Positions 48,161 through 60,439 are shown, numbered from the stretch's first letter. The stretch: DNA of 64,000 bases from Daucus carota subsp. sativus (GCF_001625215.2 NC_030381.2:41724689-41788688), one strand, 5' to 3'. Program-made: numbers and translations. The notes: a model not told the origin generated them from the letters alone.

Positions 48161-48899
48161 ATCAATTATTTAGTCTAATGGTATAAGAATAATTTAGTCT
48201 AATGGTTATCTTTGAGATTCTAATCATTCTGTTATTGTTATCAGATAAGAAAGGTGAAAATAATCTATTTGACAGGACATCATGACTTCGATAGTTGGAT
48301 GTATAATCTCGAGTGGCCAGCATATTTGTTACTTGCGGGAGTTCTTTGACAAATGTTAACAGAACTGATTTTAATAGGTCATAGTGGGAATAAAAAGTTG
48401 TGCTTCAAGTGGAGCTCATTTTGTTATGTTCTGCCTAGGGGACACTGAACATATAGAAACCTAATTAATCTATTATTGATTTCTGGAATGCTTGCTTTAT
48501 GCTATTTAGCCTTTATGTAAATGAGTGTTGACAAATCAGATCGATTATACTCTAAACGATTCTATATTCATCAATAATATCTTTAATCTGTGTGCATTTT
48601 CATTTATCAATTGTTCGGTTCTTAGAAGATGACGTACTTTTAAAATCTACTTCTATCAATTTGTAAATATGATTTCGTTATTTTTTTTCTATAAATAGAG
48701 AGAAAAATTATTATCTTCAAGCTCACACAGTGAATCTTTATAATTTTTTCAGATTCTAGATAAGTGATTTTTATATATATGTCGGAATCAACATCAATCT
48801 TTCTTGATCAAGAGTTCCGCTGTTCTAAGATATTAGGTGACTATAAAACACACAACAATTTGGTCAAGTGAAATAAACTCGAACTCAGACTCAAATTCT
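48161..48899. other. Spacer
   Basis: AT-rich, no gene or clear repeat seen. Confidence 0.4.
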
Positions 48900-49715
48900 T
48901 TAGGGATCTTTTTAAAAATACTCATCTGTAAAATTATTTTTTTAAAAATACTACCATCTTTTTCATTATTTTTAAAAATACCTTTTCATAAATTTTTTTT
49001 TCAAAAATACGATTTGCAACTTTTGCAACCTCATTTGCAACCTTGGGCGGCGCCGCCGTAAAAGTTGCAAATGAGGTTGCAAAAGTTGCAAAAATTGCAA
49101 ATAAAAATCAAAAGTTGCAACTGTTGCAACTGCAATTGCAACTAGTTCAACTGAAAACTGTAAGTTGTAAATGAGGTTGCAAATGAAGTTGCAACTGCAG
49201 TTGCAACTTTTGCAACGGCAGTTGCAACTTCATTTGCAACCTCAGTTGCAACTAAATGCAACTGAAAACTATATATAATTGTAAATGAGGTTGCAAATGA
49301 GGTTGCAACTGCAGTTGCAACTTTTGCAACCTCAGTTGCAACTAAATGCAACTGAAAACTATAAGTAACAACAGATGTATGGTGTGCCCCTGGCGGGGCC
49401 ATTAGATTACAATAGAATCAACTGAATGCAACCATATGCAACCGAATACAACCATATGCAACCATATATGCAATTACAAATCCTGATTTCAAGTTCCACT
49501 TTTCAAATGTTATTTTCGACCTCATTTTCCGAATCGAATATATATATATATATAGTTGCAACACGGCTGGCGCCGCCTGTAGTTGCAAATGAGGTTGCAA
49601 AAGTTGCAAACAGTATTTTTGAAAAAAAAATTTATGAAAAGGTATTTTTAAAAATAACTCTGGAAGGTAGTATTTTTGAAAATAATAAAAGAAAAGGTAG
49701 GTAGTTTTGTAGATT
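48900..49715. mobile_element. Foldback-type element, copy B (GTTGCAA-rich core)
   Basis: The ends are inverted repeats composed of tandem TTTTTAAAAATAC and TATTTTTGAAAATA units, as in copy A at 8815-9431. The core is packed with GTTGCAA/TTGCAAC heptamers in both orientations. Two GC-rich palindromic words, GGCGGCGCCGCC at about 49047 and GGCGCCGCC at about 49570, sit near the two sides. One copy of the roughly 55-bp shared block is at about 49354-49412, followed by the same ACAAATCCTGATTTCAAGTT segment as copy A. A run of alternating TA (about 49539-49555) lies near the right side. Confidence 0.7.
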
Positions 49716-52700
49716 TCCCAATTCCTTATTGTTAAAAGTCGAGTTTAAACATCAAATAAGCTTGCCCTATTAAAAAATTAAATATCATTTTCATTGATTA
49801 AACTTCTGCACTATCATTTCCATAGTAGTGTTGCTTAAGGTTTGTTATCTAAAAGTTGTGGAAATTGATAAGATCTTGCTTCTTCTTCTTTTTATCAACA
49901 CACAAATCTAGCTGTAGAAATAATTCCAGGCAGCATCTTATCGTACTATTTACATTTATCTTGCCTATAATTGTTGTATGGACTCATGTAATTCTTCCGA
50001 CCACAATAGATGTAGAAGACATTTGTTTTATTTCCTAGAATAAAAAATTTGCAGATAAAATGTTACTCCTATGAGTGAATAGTGATGAGATATGTTTGTT
50101 TTTCATATGAATTTCTATGTTAAATTATTACGTAAATAATAGATGTAGATAAAATGAGATGAGGAGGCATGATGTAAAATATGGATTGCCAGCTCAGGTT
50201 GTTCTCGGAAAATCATGGAGAATGATGAAATAATGAAAAAGATTGAGCAGGTGGGGTTGAAAGAAAGGTCATGCAATTGGTGGAAGTATTTGGTTCACTA
50301 CTCGTAATAAAGGTGCCAAGCTGACACTGAAGTGATAGAAACCTAATTTCCCCTCATTGGCCGGCGGAGAAGTAGCAGTTCTCTATAATAGTTACCCGGT
50401 GGGGAAAGAATTTTGACGATTCAATATTCTTCCGTGCTACTAAATTCTTTGTCTTTGGTTTGCGTACATGGATTAAGAAATACCGTAAGACAGCCAAAAA
50501 GAAAAAAAAGTTGGTGAAATAATGAGATTCATTGTTTTTTAATGTATTAAAGAGAGATAGTGGAGTAAAAATAATATGAAAATAGAGGAAATGTAAGAAA
50601 ATGAATGGATCATTGACTATTTTTAATAAATTTTGAAATATGAAAAAATGAACGGATAATCTTAAAAAGAAAATTCTAAAAAAAAATGGTTGGGAAGAGG
50701 GAAAATTGTATAATATAAGGTTGTGCGTGAGTCCCTACTCCTTCGCCCGGATCTAGAATTAAAATATTGGTAATTAAGCAAAGTTTTTAAAAAAGTTATG
50801 TATTTCTAAAGTTTATAAAGATGTTTTTAGATTTTACAGAATTGAAAACAATAGAAATTAGTAAAAAGAAAATTTGGAACAATTTATTATAAATTTGAAT
50901 ATTTGAATCACTGATTCGATGAGATAACGAGTTCAACATTTCTTTATAATTCCAGAGTTTGATGATCATTTGATTAAATAATGTGTTTGATCAAATCAAA
51001 GTTTTAGTTTGTAATATGTTTTTGATCCAGTTATATTTTGAATTAAGTTTTATCAAGGGTAATTTTTATTCTATATTTATTATATAGTTAGTTTAAATAT
51101 AATATGAATGATATAAATATATAAATGATATAGATATAATATTATGAAAATGATTTATTCTATATTTATTATATAATTAGTTTAAATATAATATAAATGA
51201 TATAAATATATAAATGATATAGATATAATATTATGAAAATGATAATGTGTGAATGATCATTTATATGCATCATATTCAACTCACACATTTAATGAAAATT
51301 GTTTCACAATATTAATTTTAGTATTAGTTCCAAAATTAGAATAAAGTGACACTCATAATTCAAATATCGATTTGCCTAGTCACGATTTGACCATAATGCT
51401 ATGTTCATTTGATCTACTATTAAGCTAATTCATTAATTAATGTCATCTTACAGAAGTTCTACAATAAATTATGTGGAAGTATCAAATTAGATGAAATAAG
51501 TTTATTAGCCAATCGGAATTGGGCCGCTAGTGACAGATGCTGTAGATGATAAGAGGCAAAGTGGGGCTAAATTTCTCCACCACCGAAGAAAAAGAAAATG
51601 AAGAGGTAGCATATAATTGACCTTAATTTCACATTAATGTAGATATATTCATGTGGATATCAAGAAATGTTAGGAAAACAAGGGACATATGTCTTGGAAA
51701 AATCGTCTCCTACCCGGAAAATATCTCATGTTCTCCATCCATCCGCATCACAGCTTCATATATACAGCAATGGCCGTGTATCAAAGTTATGATAGGTCTT
51801 CTTTTACATCGGTATAACGAGGGTGGTGCCTTTGCCCCTGATGGCCTGGTTAGAAATCGTTGATTAATGTTGGCAAAAAAAAAGAAATCGTTGATTAAAA
51901 ATATTAATTTATATTATAAAATCAAAATATTTAAAGATATATGTCAAAATTACATAGTATTCTGTATTCCCCTTTATTCTGTCGGTTGTTTAGGTTGGGG
52001 TCAGGAGATTTAGTATGTATTTTAAATCTCTCATCGTAGTGTGTAGTTCTATAAATTATTTTAATTTTTTTAGTGTGTACAAAAATTTAATACTTAATAT
52101 TTTTTATTTTTAAAAATAAATTATGAAATTATATTTTATAAAAAATTTAAAATATGTGTAAATACGTGAGAATGAGAGTGCCAGATGAAATATTATTGAA
52201 ATATTTATATATAATATATATAAAGAATGATAAAAATGTACTGCCTCTGTCTATGTATGTTTTTTTCTCACTGTTCGACACATCTTTCAATACTTTTATA
52301 AACTATAACCCATAACTTATTTTGAAGATTTCATTTCTCTGGATCCAGAGAACAATTTTTTTAAAATAAACTATTTTATCTTACTTGATAAAAATATTAA
52401 AATACGTTCTGAGTTCCCCCCTCTTAATATATATACTACTCATGCATCACTGATCACTATTTACTCAGGAGACCGAAGGAGTGCCACAATTTTGACAAAC
52501 GAAAGATAACTAAATTGGACGGGTGTGTTTTGAGATCATAGAAATGAATTATTATGATAAAATAAAAAGACAATTCAATAAACATGTGTGGTCCAATGTT
52601 AATATCACAACAGTCTCTTTCTGTTTGCATTCTTAAAATTTTTGGATGGAAAGAGACTTAACTATAGGTACCATAATGTACATTAGCAATTTTTAGGTAG

Positions 52701-53657
52701 GAGATTATTATAGAGTTGCCACGTTCTTTCTACTCATAGGCTTATATCTTCAGATTTAATTCTTGTTAGGTCAGCAATAATTAAGAGGGGAACACATGTC
52801 GAAAATTTCAGTGTTTGCAGCTGGACAAATTTAATTATTAATGATAACTATAAGTCTAAGTACCCAATTTATTGATCGCAGGGAAAATTAATATATTTGT
52901 GACTTTAACAAATTTTATAAAGGATATATTTTTATCATAAAAAGATAATAATGATAATTTCACTAACATATATAAAAAATATTGTTCAAACATTAAATTT
53001 TAATCATAACATCCGGACATTGAACGTTCTTTTACTTTTCTGTTAATTTTTGCAAATTTAGCAAATAAATTATTTTTTTATAATTTTTTTGTAGTTTTAT
53101 ATCTTCTGAACATAATTATAAATATACAGTCCAACCGAATGCAACCAAATGCAATTTTCATATTTTTGCAAAATATATCATCTTTCACAATTCAAAAAAA
53201 AAAAAAAAATTATACAAACATGGCACAACACAAAACAGTAAAAATGAATAAAGAGAGAGTAATTACAAAATCAAATCTCGGAGGTTTTGAGTATGAGTGC
53301 GAGAATTGATATCCTTGTGAAGCATATTATGTTCCACATCATTTGGTATGCATATAATGAACATCTCATATGTACAAAAAAGTACAAAATAGAGTACCAA
53401 CTAGCGCACTATGGATGAAGTTAAAATAGTTTATTCTAAATAAGCAACAGCACATATAAAAAGACTAGCTATGGATTAATGGGCAAGGGATTAAAGTGAA
53501 ACCAACCCACAGCTCCACTTGGTAGAGGCGGTGAGTCAGCTTGAGGTGGAACTTGTTAAGATAAATTATCAACCTCACTTTTACACTTCTTCCTTTTCAA
53601 ATCAAGTTGTAGTAATCTCCGAACAGTGATAATTCTTTGTCATGGTATAATAGCAGC
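49716..53657. other. Long AT-rich spacer
   Basis: Nearly 4 kb with no convincing gene. It includes the 89-bp tandem duplication at 51066 and short AT-rich repeats. Short ORFs here have no coding character. Confidence 0.45.
51066..51243. repeat. 89-bp tandem duplication
   Basis: Two head-to-tail copies of an AT-rich 89-bp unit, 51066-51154 and 51155-51243, differ at only a few bases. This indicates a recent duplication. Confidence 0.9.
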
Positions 53658-53667
53658 GATCAAAATT

Positions 53668-54314
53668 TAGGGATGGGCACGGGGGCACTTCGGGGGCGGG
53701 GAGTGCTGTCCCCGACCCCGATCCCCGAATTGAATACCCATCCCCGATCCCGTCCCGAACCCCGAACGGGGATTATTTTCCTCCCCGATCCCCGCCCCGA
53801 ACGGGGAACGGGGATCCCCGCGGGGATTCGGGGAATTTTAGTTTTTAATAAAAAAAATTATAACTTTATAATATATAATATATTTTTAAAAAAAAACACA
53901 AACTACTAACTCCTAATATACTAATAAAATATTATCATTTTATATTTTGAATATCAAATCAAATTAAAATTGATTTATAATATAAATAAACGATAATTTA
54001 ATATATATTATATTACAATATATTTATAATCAATAAATAAAAATAAAGATCATTTTCTAATTTTTATTATATTATAAAAGTTATCTATTTTTTATAATAT
54101 ATTTAGTATAATATATATATATATATACACACACAATCGGGGTCGGGGATCGGGGCGGGGAGACATCAATCCCCGACCCCGCCCCGATCCCCGAATTTTT
54201 TCTAAATTTTTCCCCGATCCCCGCCCCGCCCCCGAAAAATTCCCCGAATCCCCGACCCGAACGGGGCGGGGATCGGATCGGGGTCGAGCGGGGCGGGGCG
54301 AATGTCCATCCCTA
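53668..54314. mobile_element. hAT-like foldback element with CCCCGATC/GGGGCGG word ends
   Basis: The termini are TAGGGATGGGCA and TGTCCATCCCTA. Outside them lie GATCAAAA (left, offset two bases) and GATCAAAT (right), compatible with a decayed 8-bp duplication. The subterminal 170-190 bp on each side are extremely GC-rich words (CCCCGATCCCCG, CGGGGCGGGGA) in opposite orientation. The 250-bp core is almost pure AT. No coding content. Confidence 0.75.
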
Positions 54315-55115
54315 GATCAAATGTTCAATCTTAACATTATTAATTTATAAAAAAAAACAATTAACAGCTCCTTAATTAACCTCATATATACGATATCATA
54401 TGTGTATCAGCTCCATGGTCGCAAGAATAGGTGATTTAGTTAATCATTTTCTGATTTTTATATTAAATTAATAATTTAGTTAATTGTTTCTACTCTCACA
54501 AAACTTGAATTCTTTTACTATTCTTGTGTTTCTGTAGTACCACTTTCTTGGCTCCAATGGATAGTTCCAAGGATTCAAAACAAATAGAAATCAAATTACA
54601 CGGAGGAAAAATTGATTACTATAATTCATAAATCTTAAATTTATTATAGTCTGTTTTTAATCAAACGAAAGATTAATCTATAACAAAATACACTTAAACA
54701 AAATGAAATGCATGTCTACAGTATGTCCTCAAAGCTCAATATTGTTTCGAAACCAGATCTTATATTCTCAAATCGGCACCTTAGATTTCTCAGAACCGAA
54801 ATTCATTGAGAAATTTGATCGGTCCTATTGATTCGAACATAACAATTGCCACACAATTTAAAATATCTTCAACTGCAGCTCTGGACTTGTGGTCATCATT
54901 CCAGTTCACAAATCGCAACCAAAGCTGCAAAAAACAGGACAATCTTCAACTTGGAGCTAGCTAGAGCTAAAAGCTCTATCAAATAAATCAGAACCATCGA
55001 GATTCTGATTTCTGATCAATAAAATTCACACAAGTAGTGAATTGATATTGATCATGTGGCTAAAATTAATTAAATTTGATTTAGCCACATGTTTTTGTTG
55101 CACTTCATTTTCATA
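54315..55115. other. Spacer downstream of the first ALOG gene
   Basis: Should include the 3' UTR of the minus-strand ALOG gene. No other feature was recognised. Confidence 0.4.
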
Positions 55116-55649
55116 TCAGCAGCCAAAGCCTAGTCCTCTGGCTTTGGCTTGACACTCTTTAACTTCCCTGAGATACAACCACACGGCCGGAGAGCCAAAT
55201 GGGTTGGTCTCCGGAGCGCCTCCGTGCTCCTCGAAGGCGACACGGAGGCGGCCCACCACGGCTTCGAGGCTACTCCAGGCCTGTTTTAGCGGACAAGAGC
55301 ATGCAGTACTATGAGTTTCACCATAGTACTTGCAGCTAATGTTGTGTACTTTGGTTTCTCCGAACTGGTCTAGGTACTTGAGAAAATCAAGCACGTGGGA
55401 GCCACTGCATCGCCGCATCGACGGCGGGGGGTGGAGGTGGTGGTGGCGGCTTTTTAAGTACTGGCTAAATGTGTTCCAGTCGTGGCGTTTTTGCATTTCG
55501 TAGCGGTTGTGACGGGGCGGCCTTGTTGAGTAGGAAAGGTAATGTTGATTAGTGTTGTAGTTATTTTTGTTCGCGGTTGTAGCAGAGGGGGAGTTGTTAC
55601 GGCGGTTGGCGAGGGCCGCGGCGGCGGCGGCCGCGACGGCAGCAGACAT
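55116..55649 (-). CDS. ALOG-domain protein (LSH family), lacking the usual C-terminal nuclear-localisation stretch
   Basis: Intronless, 177 aa, starting [13 protein letters not shown] (Ala-rich). The ALOG domain spans about residues 48-173: [36 protein letters not shown], a zinc-ribbon insert (H102-x3-C106 and C117-x-C119), [24 protein letters not shown], then [30 protein letters not shown] proteins (rice G1, Arabidopsis LSH) derive from a transposon recombinase DNA-binding domain. They are nuclear regulators of light-dependent growth, organ boundaries and inflorescence branching. The protein ends six residues after the last domain helix, before the KKKRK-type basic tail found in most members, and W156 replaces the Arg seen in the sister gene. 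An ALOG paralogue lies 7.3 kb upstream in the same orientation. A frame-keeping change or a lost tail could explain the early stop. Confidence 0.9.
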   Translation of the reverse strand: MSAAVAAAAAAALANRRNNSPSATTANKNNYNTNQHYLSYSTRPPRHNRYEMQKRHDWNTFSQYLKSRHHHLHPPPSMRRCSGSHVLDFLKYLDQFGETKVHNISCKYYGETHSTACSCPLKQAWSSLEAVVGRLRVAFEEHGGAPETNPFGSPAVWLYLREVKECQAKARGLGFGC

Positions 55650-55752
55650 TCTGGTTTAAGACAAAGAGGCAGAGTAGTGTGGAACAGAGGATGGGAGTGT
55701 TTTGTGTGCTTTGGGAATAATGTGAAATATATTCGGAGGAATAGAAAGAAAC

Positions 55753-55759
55753 ATTTATA
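55753..55759 (-). promoter_or_regulatory. TATA box of the first ALOG gene
   Basis: On the minus strand TATAAAT lies about 105 bp before the ATG, followed by a CT-rich stretch suitable for a transcription start. Good spacing for a plant core promoter. Confidence 0.5.
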
Positions 55760-55929
55760 GTGGTTAGTATGGTACATTGTGTTGATATTTGTCTGTTAAA
55801 TAGTGGTCAATAGATTATGTATATAAACTGTTACGTGTTATGCTTGATGTGCACAAATAGATAAACACCTATAATTCGCACTAACGGTGACCCTGACCGC
55901 AGTTGGTGTTGGGGCTAGACCTTCAATTC

Positions 55930-56545
55930 GTTCTTGCAGTATATTTTCGTATTATGTACCGAGGGACTCAACACAAAACAGACTAGGATCGGTGTATTCT
56001 CGTGTCGTTATCGTCCGTTTTCCGTGTCGTTCTCGTATGTGTTTCATGTAAAATTGAACATAAATATAAGTATATTCGCGTTGTGTATTTTTTTATGTCG
56101 TGTTCTCAAAGATCAAACACAAAATCGACCCCTTTAGGGTTCGTGTATTTTCGTGTCGTTCTCGTGCGTGTTTCATGTAAAGTTAAATATAAATATAAAT
56201 AAATATATAAAATAATGTAAATATTAGATTTCTAAGTTAAATATTTTAAAAAATATATAAAATATATATTTAAATCATTTATACTTACAATATTATATAT
56301 AAACTATGCATTATGTTAAAAGAAAATATGCATATATTTATTATAAAAATAGATATTTATAATTAAATATTAATTATAAAATTATATTTATTTCATGTCA
56401 ATCGTGTCATGTCATGTACCTAAATGGCAAACACAAAACCGTCATTATCTCATTCGTACTCTACTTATACATGTATTTTATTGGTCGTATAATTCAAAAC
56501 ACAAACACAAAATTTTCGTATCGTGTTTTAATGTTATTGCGGGGA
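55930..56545. repeat. Foldback-like region with GTGTCGT/ACACAAA words
   Basis: Left words GTGTCGTTCTCGTRYGTGTT occur at about 56023 and 56154 (offset 131 bp). Inverted ACACAAA words appear at about 55970, 56118, 56430 and 56500. The AT-rich middle has no coding content. It has the same architecture as the other word-ended elements, but the termini are not clear. Confidence 0.45.
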
Positions 56546-56564
56546 CCAGTATGGGACTGCACTG

Positions 56565-56680
56565 AGTATAGCCGCCGTGTTCAGTGGTGCAGGAAGCCCA
56601 TCCGAGTTTGAAAAATAAGTTGGGAGAACAGTGATTCAAGCAGCCGTGTTCATTGGTTCAGGAAGCCCATGTCATTTTGA
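56565..56680. repeat. Short direct duplication
   Basis: The word GCCGTGTTCAGTGGTGCAGG recurs 71 bp later with two changes, each time followed by AAGCCCAT. Small and non-coding. Confidence 0.6.
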
Positions 56681-56892
56681 AGTTATGCTTGCTGAGTGTC
56701 ATGTAAATGCTTGTGCTTTTGCCTACCTGAGATCAGTTATCAACTGATTATCCCATTTGTTTGCAACTTTAAATTTATTTATTTGACAAACTACAAAAAA
56801 CCATGTTATCAATAATTTGAGAGTCGGACAATCTCTAATAATTTTGACTAAACTGAATTCGTAAAACATTTCATGAGATTTGTCGAAATTAT

Positions 56893-57500
56893 AAAAACAT
56901 CTCCAATGATGTTGGTTAAAAGTAATTAGTTAAATTGGACTCGTAAAAGATTGATACATTGTGCTCCGATGGGACCGGTTATAATGATTCACTGTATCTT
57001 GAAAATTATTATGTTCTTACTATTTCGAGTTGTTATTAATATAATATATTATTTTAATATGATAATGGATGTTGTGACATTTCACTATGATCGCCACAAG
57101 TTCGATAATACAACATGATGGGTTTGACTATAATTATGGATTGTGTATTATAACAGTGGTGAAATTCTTACACATATTATCTATAAATTTTATTTTTGGC
57201 ATGTCATATAGACTTTTAGCTAAGGACTTTGTAAGGCCGGAGATGTTTTAAGTCATTTGGCTTCGATGAAATATTTCTATTTTAAAAATAATATGTTATT
57301 ATCATTTTAACTTGTTATAAATAAGATATATTATTTTTATACGGTAATAGATGATGTTGAATATTATTACATGTATTTGAGGTTGAGCAAATATAATCTA
57401 ACATTAAGATGTTGGCTAAAATTATAGATAAACATGTTGAATTTTTTCACATAAAATTTTTTGTTTATATATGATATATATTAATTACTTCTGGTTAAAT
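56893..57500. mobile_element. Two decayed Tourist-like MITEs related to 9671-10097
   Basis: The first (about 56893-57250) has ends AAACATCTCCAATG and CCGGAGATGTTTT and shares inner words such as TTGACTATAATTATGGAT and TTTAATATGATAAT with the 9.7 kb element. The second (about 57250-57500) repeats AAATAATATGTTATTA and GGTAATAGATGATG. Both are diverged. Confidence 0.55.
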
Positions 57501-57704
57501 TTTTTACAAGATTGAAGATGGTTACTGGAATAAGAATTGGACCCCAAATTTACAAAACCATTTACATCTACACTTTGAAGAATTTATAACTTAAACATGG
57601 AGTAAAATTTCTTTTAAGGGGTTTAATTAAAAACGTGAAGGATTCTTTTCTTTATTGAGTGGTTCGTTCTAATCTTATTTTTAAAAAATTCCCGTGCTCA
57701 CATA

Positions 57705-58202
57705 TAGGGCTGTCTAAAAAATTCGAAAAATCAAATATTCGTCCGAAAAATCTGCAACCGTATCCGAGAAAAAACGAATATTATTCGTATCCGAAATAAA
57801 GTGGATATTATCCGTATCCGAAATTAAATACATTTATGATATTTAAATTATACAATATATAATTATATGTAGCAAAATTTTTATTTTATTAACTTATAGT
57901 GTGTGTATGCATTAAATAATACATTTATATTTACTCAAAAAAAAATACATTTATATAATTTTTATATAATTGTACAAATACTCATATACTTTAGAGATGT
58001 ATAAAAATATCATTTGAGTTTAGTCGTAAAAAAATTGTTCGAAAATCATCGTCAACACGATAGTGTTATCAAAAATATCCGACATCCGTCCGAAATATCG
58101 GCATCCGTATCTGAGAAAAAACGGATATTATCCGTATCCGAAGTAAAAGGGATATTATCCGTATCTGAATCCGACAATTGCGGATACGGATATGTATATT
58201 AT
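57705..58202. mobile_element. Foldback element with ATCCGTATCCGA word ends
   Basis: The left end starts TAGGGCTGTCTAAA, like the TAGGG start of the other hAT-like elements. The left region (57705-57825) and right region (58075-58200) contain TATCCGTATCCGA and CCGAAAAATC words. The right terminus has been lost at the junction with the next MITE. The core is AT-rich. Confidence 0.5.
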
Positions 58203-58432
58203 GGGACCGTTTGGGTGAGCTTAAAATAAGTGTTTTTTGCTTAAAATAAATAAGTGGAGCAGAAGTCAGAAGCAAGTTAAGACTTATAAGTGATTAAACT
58301 GTTTGGGAAATAAGCAGAAGTACTGAAACAAAAGCTAGTAATCCTAATTTCTTTTAAATGCTTCTTGACTTTTTACACAAACGGTACAAATAAGTGCTTA
58401 TAACTTATAAGCCCAGAAGTTGACTTATAATG
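58203..58432. mobile_element. MITE family with GGGCCGTTTGG ends, copy 2 (right end truncated)
   Basis: Starts GGGACCGTTTGGG and matches 10804-11049 collinearly up to GCCCAGAAGT. The right terminal GGCCAAACACC is missing where the neighbouring MITE begins. Confidence 0.7.
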
Positions 58433-58756
58433 TGTTCATTTGGAGTGAATGGAATGGAAGGAGAATGGAATGAATTTTGTACTCTAAAATGGTGTTAATC
58501 AAAGAAAATTTATATGATTTTCATTCCTTCAATCATTCCAACCATACTATTTTAACTATAACTCTAACCCACATATTTTAGAAGGAATGCTCATTCCATT
58601 TCAACATCATGTTTCCTCACAATATTTCTCACAAAAAAATTAACTACATTCATATTGTGTCACCATTATCTCATACTTTCTTCTTTCTTCTTAAAACTTC
58701 TCTATAATTTTTCATTCCATTCTCCCCTCATTCCATTGCATGAAGTGAACACAACC
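58433..58756. mobile_element. MITE family with GGTTGTGTTCACT ends, copy 2
   Basis: The left end AATGTGTTCATTTGG pairs with the right end GAAGTGAACACAACC. The interior is nearly identical to 27677-28005, sharing GGAATGAATTTTGTACTC. Confidence 0.75.
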
Positions 58757-59462
58757 TGAATGTGTTCCACCAACGTTCAACAATTGGATTGTTCATGATC
58801 GGCTCTTTTTTAAATCTTGTTATTGCCTCCTAATTTCAACTGTAGTGATTTGAGTCATGCAAATTCCGGTTCTGGTCGGATGGGCATAAATTTTGGTTTA
58901 ATGATGGAAGCAAACTTGGTTAGATTTTTTCTTATTTCTGATCAGATTTTATATGGAATAAAAAATGATGAGTGGATTCAATATTAAAATGATCTTGACT
59001 TGCCGCGGACTACAACAGAAAATATTAAATGTATGTTCCGGACATTGATTTATACTTTAAAATATAAAACAATAAAATGATTTTATACTTGATCAACACA
59101 CATTGCGGTGTTAAAAATTAAAATTTCAATAAATCAATACGTTTTGATATGGTTGGAATTGAATTTCATTCCGCAGGAGTCTAATTTTAGCCATGCCTAT
59201 TTCGAATATATATGTGAGCTTTTCAGAAGAAATCTAAAAAACAATTATATCTGGGCTCTTCCAAGGAGAAACGAGAAGCCCAATAACCTCTACTTTGTTT
59301 GGTAAGAAGTACTACTGTAATATTTCATTTAGTGCGCAGATGGTGGCCATTTCAGGTAATTGGTTCTCGTCAGCAATCTAAAAAATCATAACCTCAACTA
59401 ATTAATTTAATTCTGCGATTTGATTTCAACTAATAATTGTTTTAAGCTAAACCTATAAATTA
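58757..59462. other. AT-rich spacer
   Basis: No gene or clean repeat boundary was seen. Confidence 0.4.
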
Positions 59463-59781
59463 CTCCCTCCGTACCCTATTTATCAGTCCACTTTGGAAGT
59501 AAAAATTTGTCCCTATTTATCTGTCCATTTATATAACCAAACTAAAATTTTTCATTTAATAACCTGAAGAGTCTTTGGCTTTGTTCTTCTAACTATAAAT
59601 ATCATGACTATTATTCACTGATTCATCAAATTTGTATTGGATAATGGAGTAATCCCACTAGTATTTTTCCTACAATTAGGGCATTAAATAGGATATTGAT
59701 GGGAAGTTTCTTATCAAACTTGAATTTTTTTAATATGCGTGAAAATGTTAAAAGTGGACAGATAAATAAGGACGGAGGGAG
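59463..59781. mobile_element. Stowaway-like MITE, first of an adjacent pair
   Basis: Begins CTCCCTCCGTACC and ends GGACGGAGGGAG, flanked by TA. The subterminal word TATTTATCTGTCCA matches its inverse TGGACAGATAAATA. 319 bp. Confidence 0.9.
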
Positions 59782-59811
59782 TAATAATTTGGCTAAAATT
59801 ATAAAATAATA

Positions 59812-60115
59812 CTCCCTCCGTCCCTATTTATCTGTCCACTTTGGAAGTAAAAATTTGTCCCTATTTATCTGTCCATTTATACTTTCAAAACTAACTTAAT
59901 GATAGTTTTTCAAATATATCTTCATAATTTCAATTTTCAAGGCTTGACTTATTTAAAACTTGGTTGAATTCATGTTTTCAAGACATAAAGTAGGGGTATT
60001 CCACCATCTTCAAGATATTAATTAGAGGTATTTAATGAAAAAGTTTATACAACCAATTATTCCTTGGTATGCGTTTTTTTTTCCAAAATGGACAGATAAA
60101 AAGGGACGGAGGGAG
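59812..60115. mobile_element. Stowaway-like MITE, second of an adjacent pair
   Basis: Begins CTCCCTCCGTCCC and ends GGGACGGAGGGAG, flanked by TA. The first 60 bp are nearly identical to the element 30 bp upstream in the same orientation, while the cores differ. 304 bp. Confidence 0.9.
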
Positions 60116-60189
60116 TATCGATTTGAATCATTGATTCACATTTAATAAGATTCAAATCAGATTTGATTTTAAGTCTATGTTCGAGTAAT

Positions 60190-60365
60190 GTTGTAAAAAG
60201 CGGGAATCGGAGTTAATCGGTGAAGTCACGGAACAAAAATTAATCGAAGACTAATTGGATTGATTGGAGATTAATCGGATTGATTAAGGATTAATCGGAG
60301 ATTTAATCAGTTGGCGAGCTACAGAACAATGACTAATCGATGGTTAATCGCGATCAATCACTCAA
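60190..60365. repeat. Degenerate TTAATCGG word array
   Basis: About ten imperfect copies of TTAATCGG and GGATTGATT words in 170 bp. Possibly one end of another word-ended element. No partner end was found. Confidence 0.5.
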
Positions 60366-60439
60366 TTTTAGAACAGAGGCTCCATATGTTTAGTTGGCTT
60401 TTTGAATACAGAACCATTTTACAAACGTCTAAAAATAAC

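Noticed and set aside
49142-49402. Frame encoding repeated VAT(E/K/A)VA motifs
   Set aside because: It is the GTTGCAA/TTGCAAC word array of the foldback element read in one frame, not a repeat protein.
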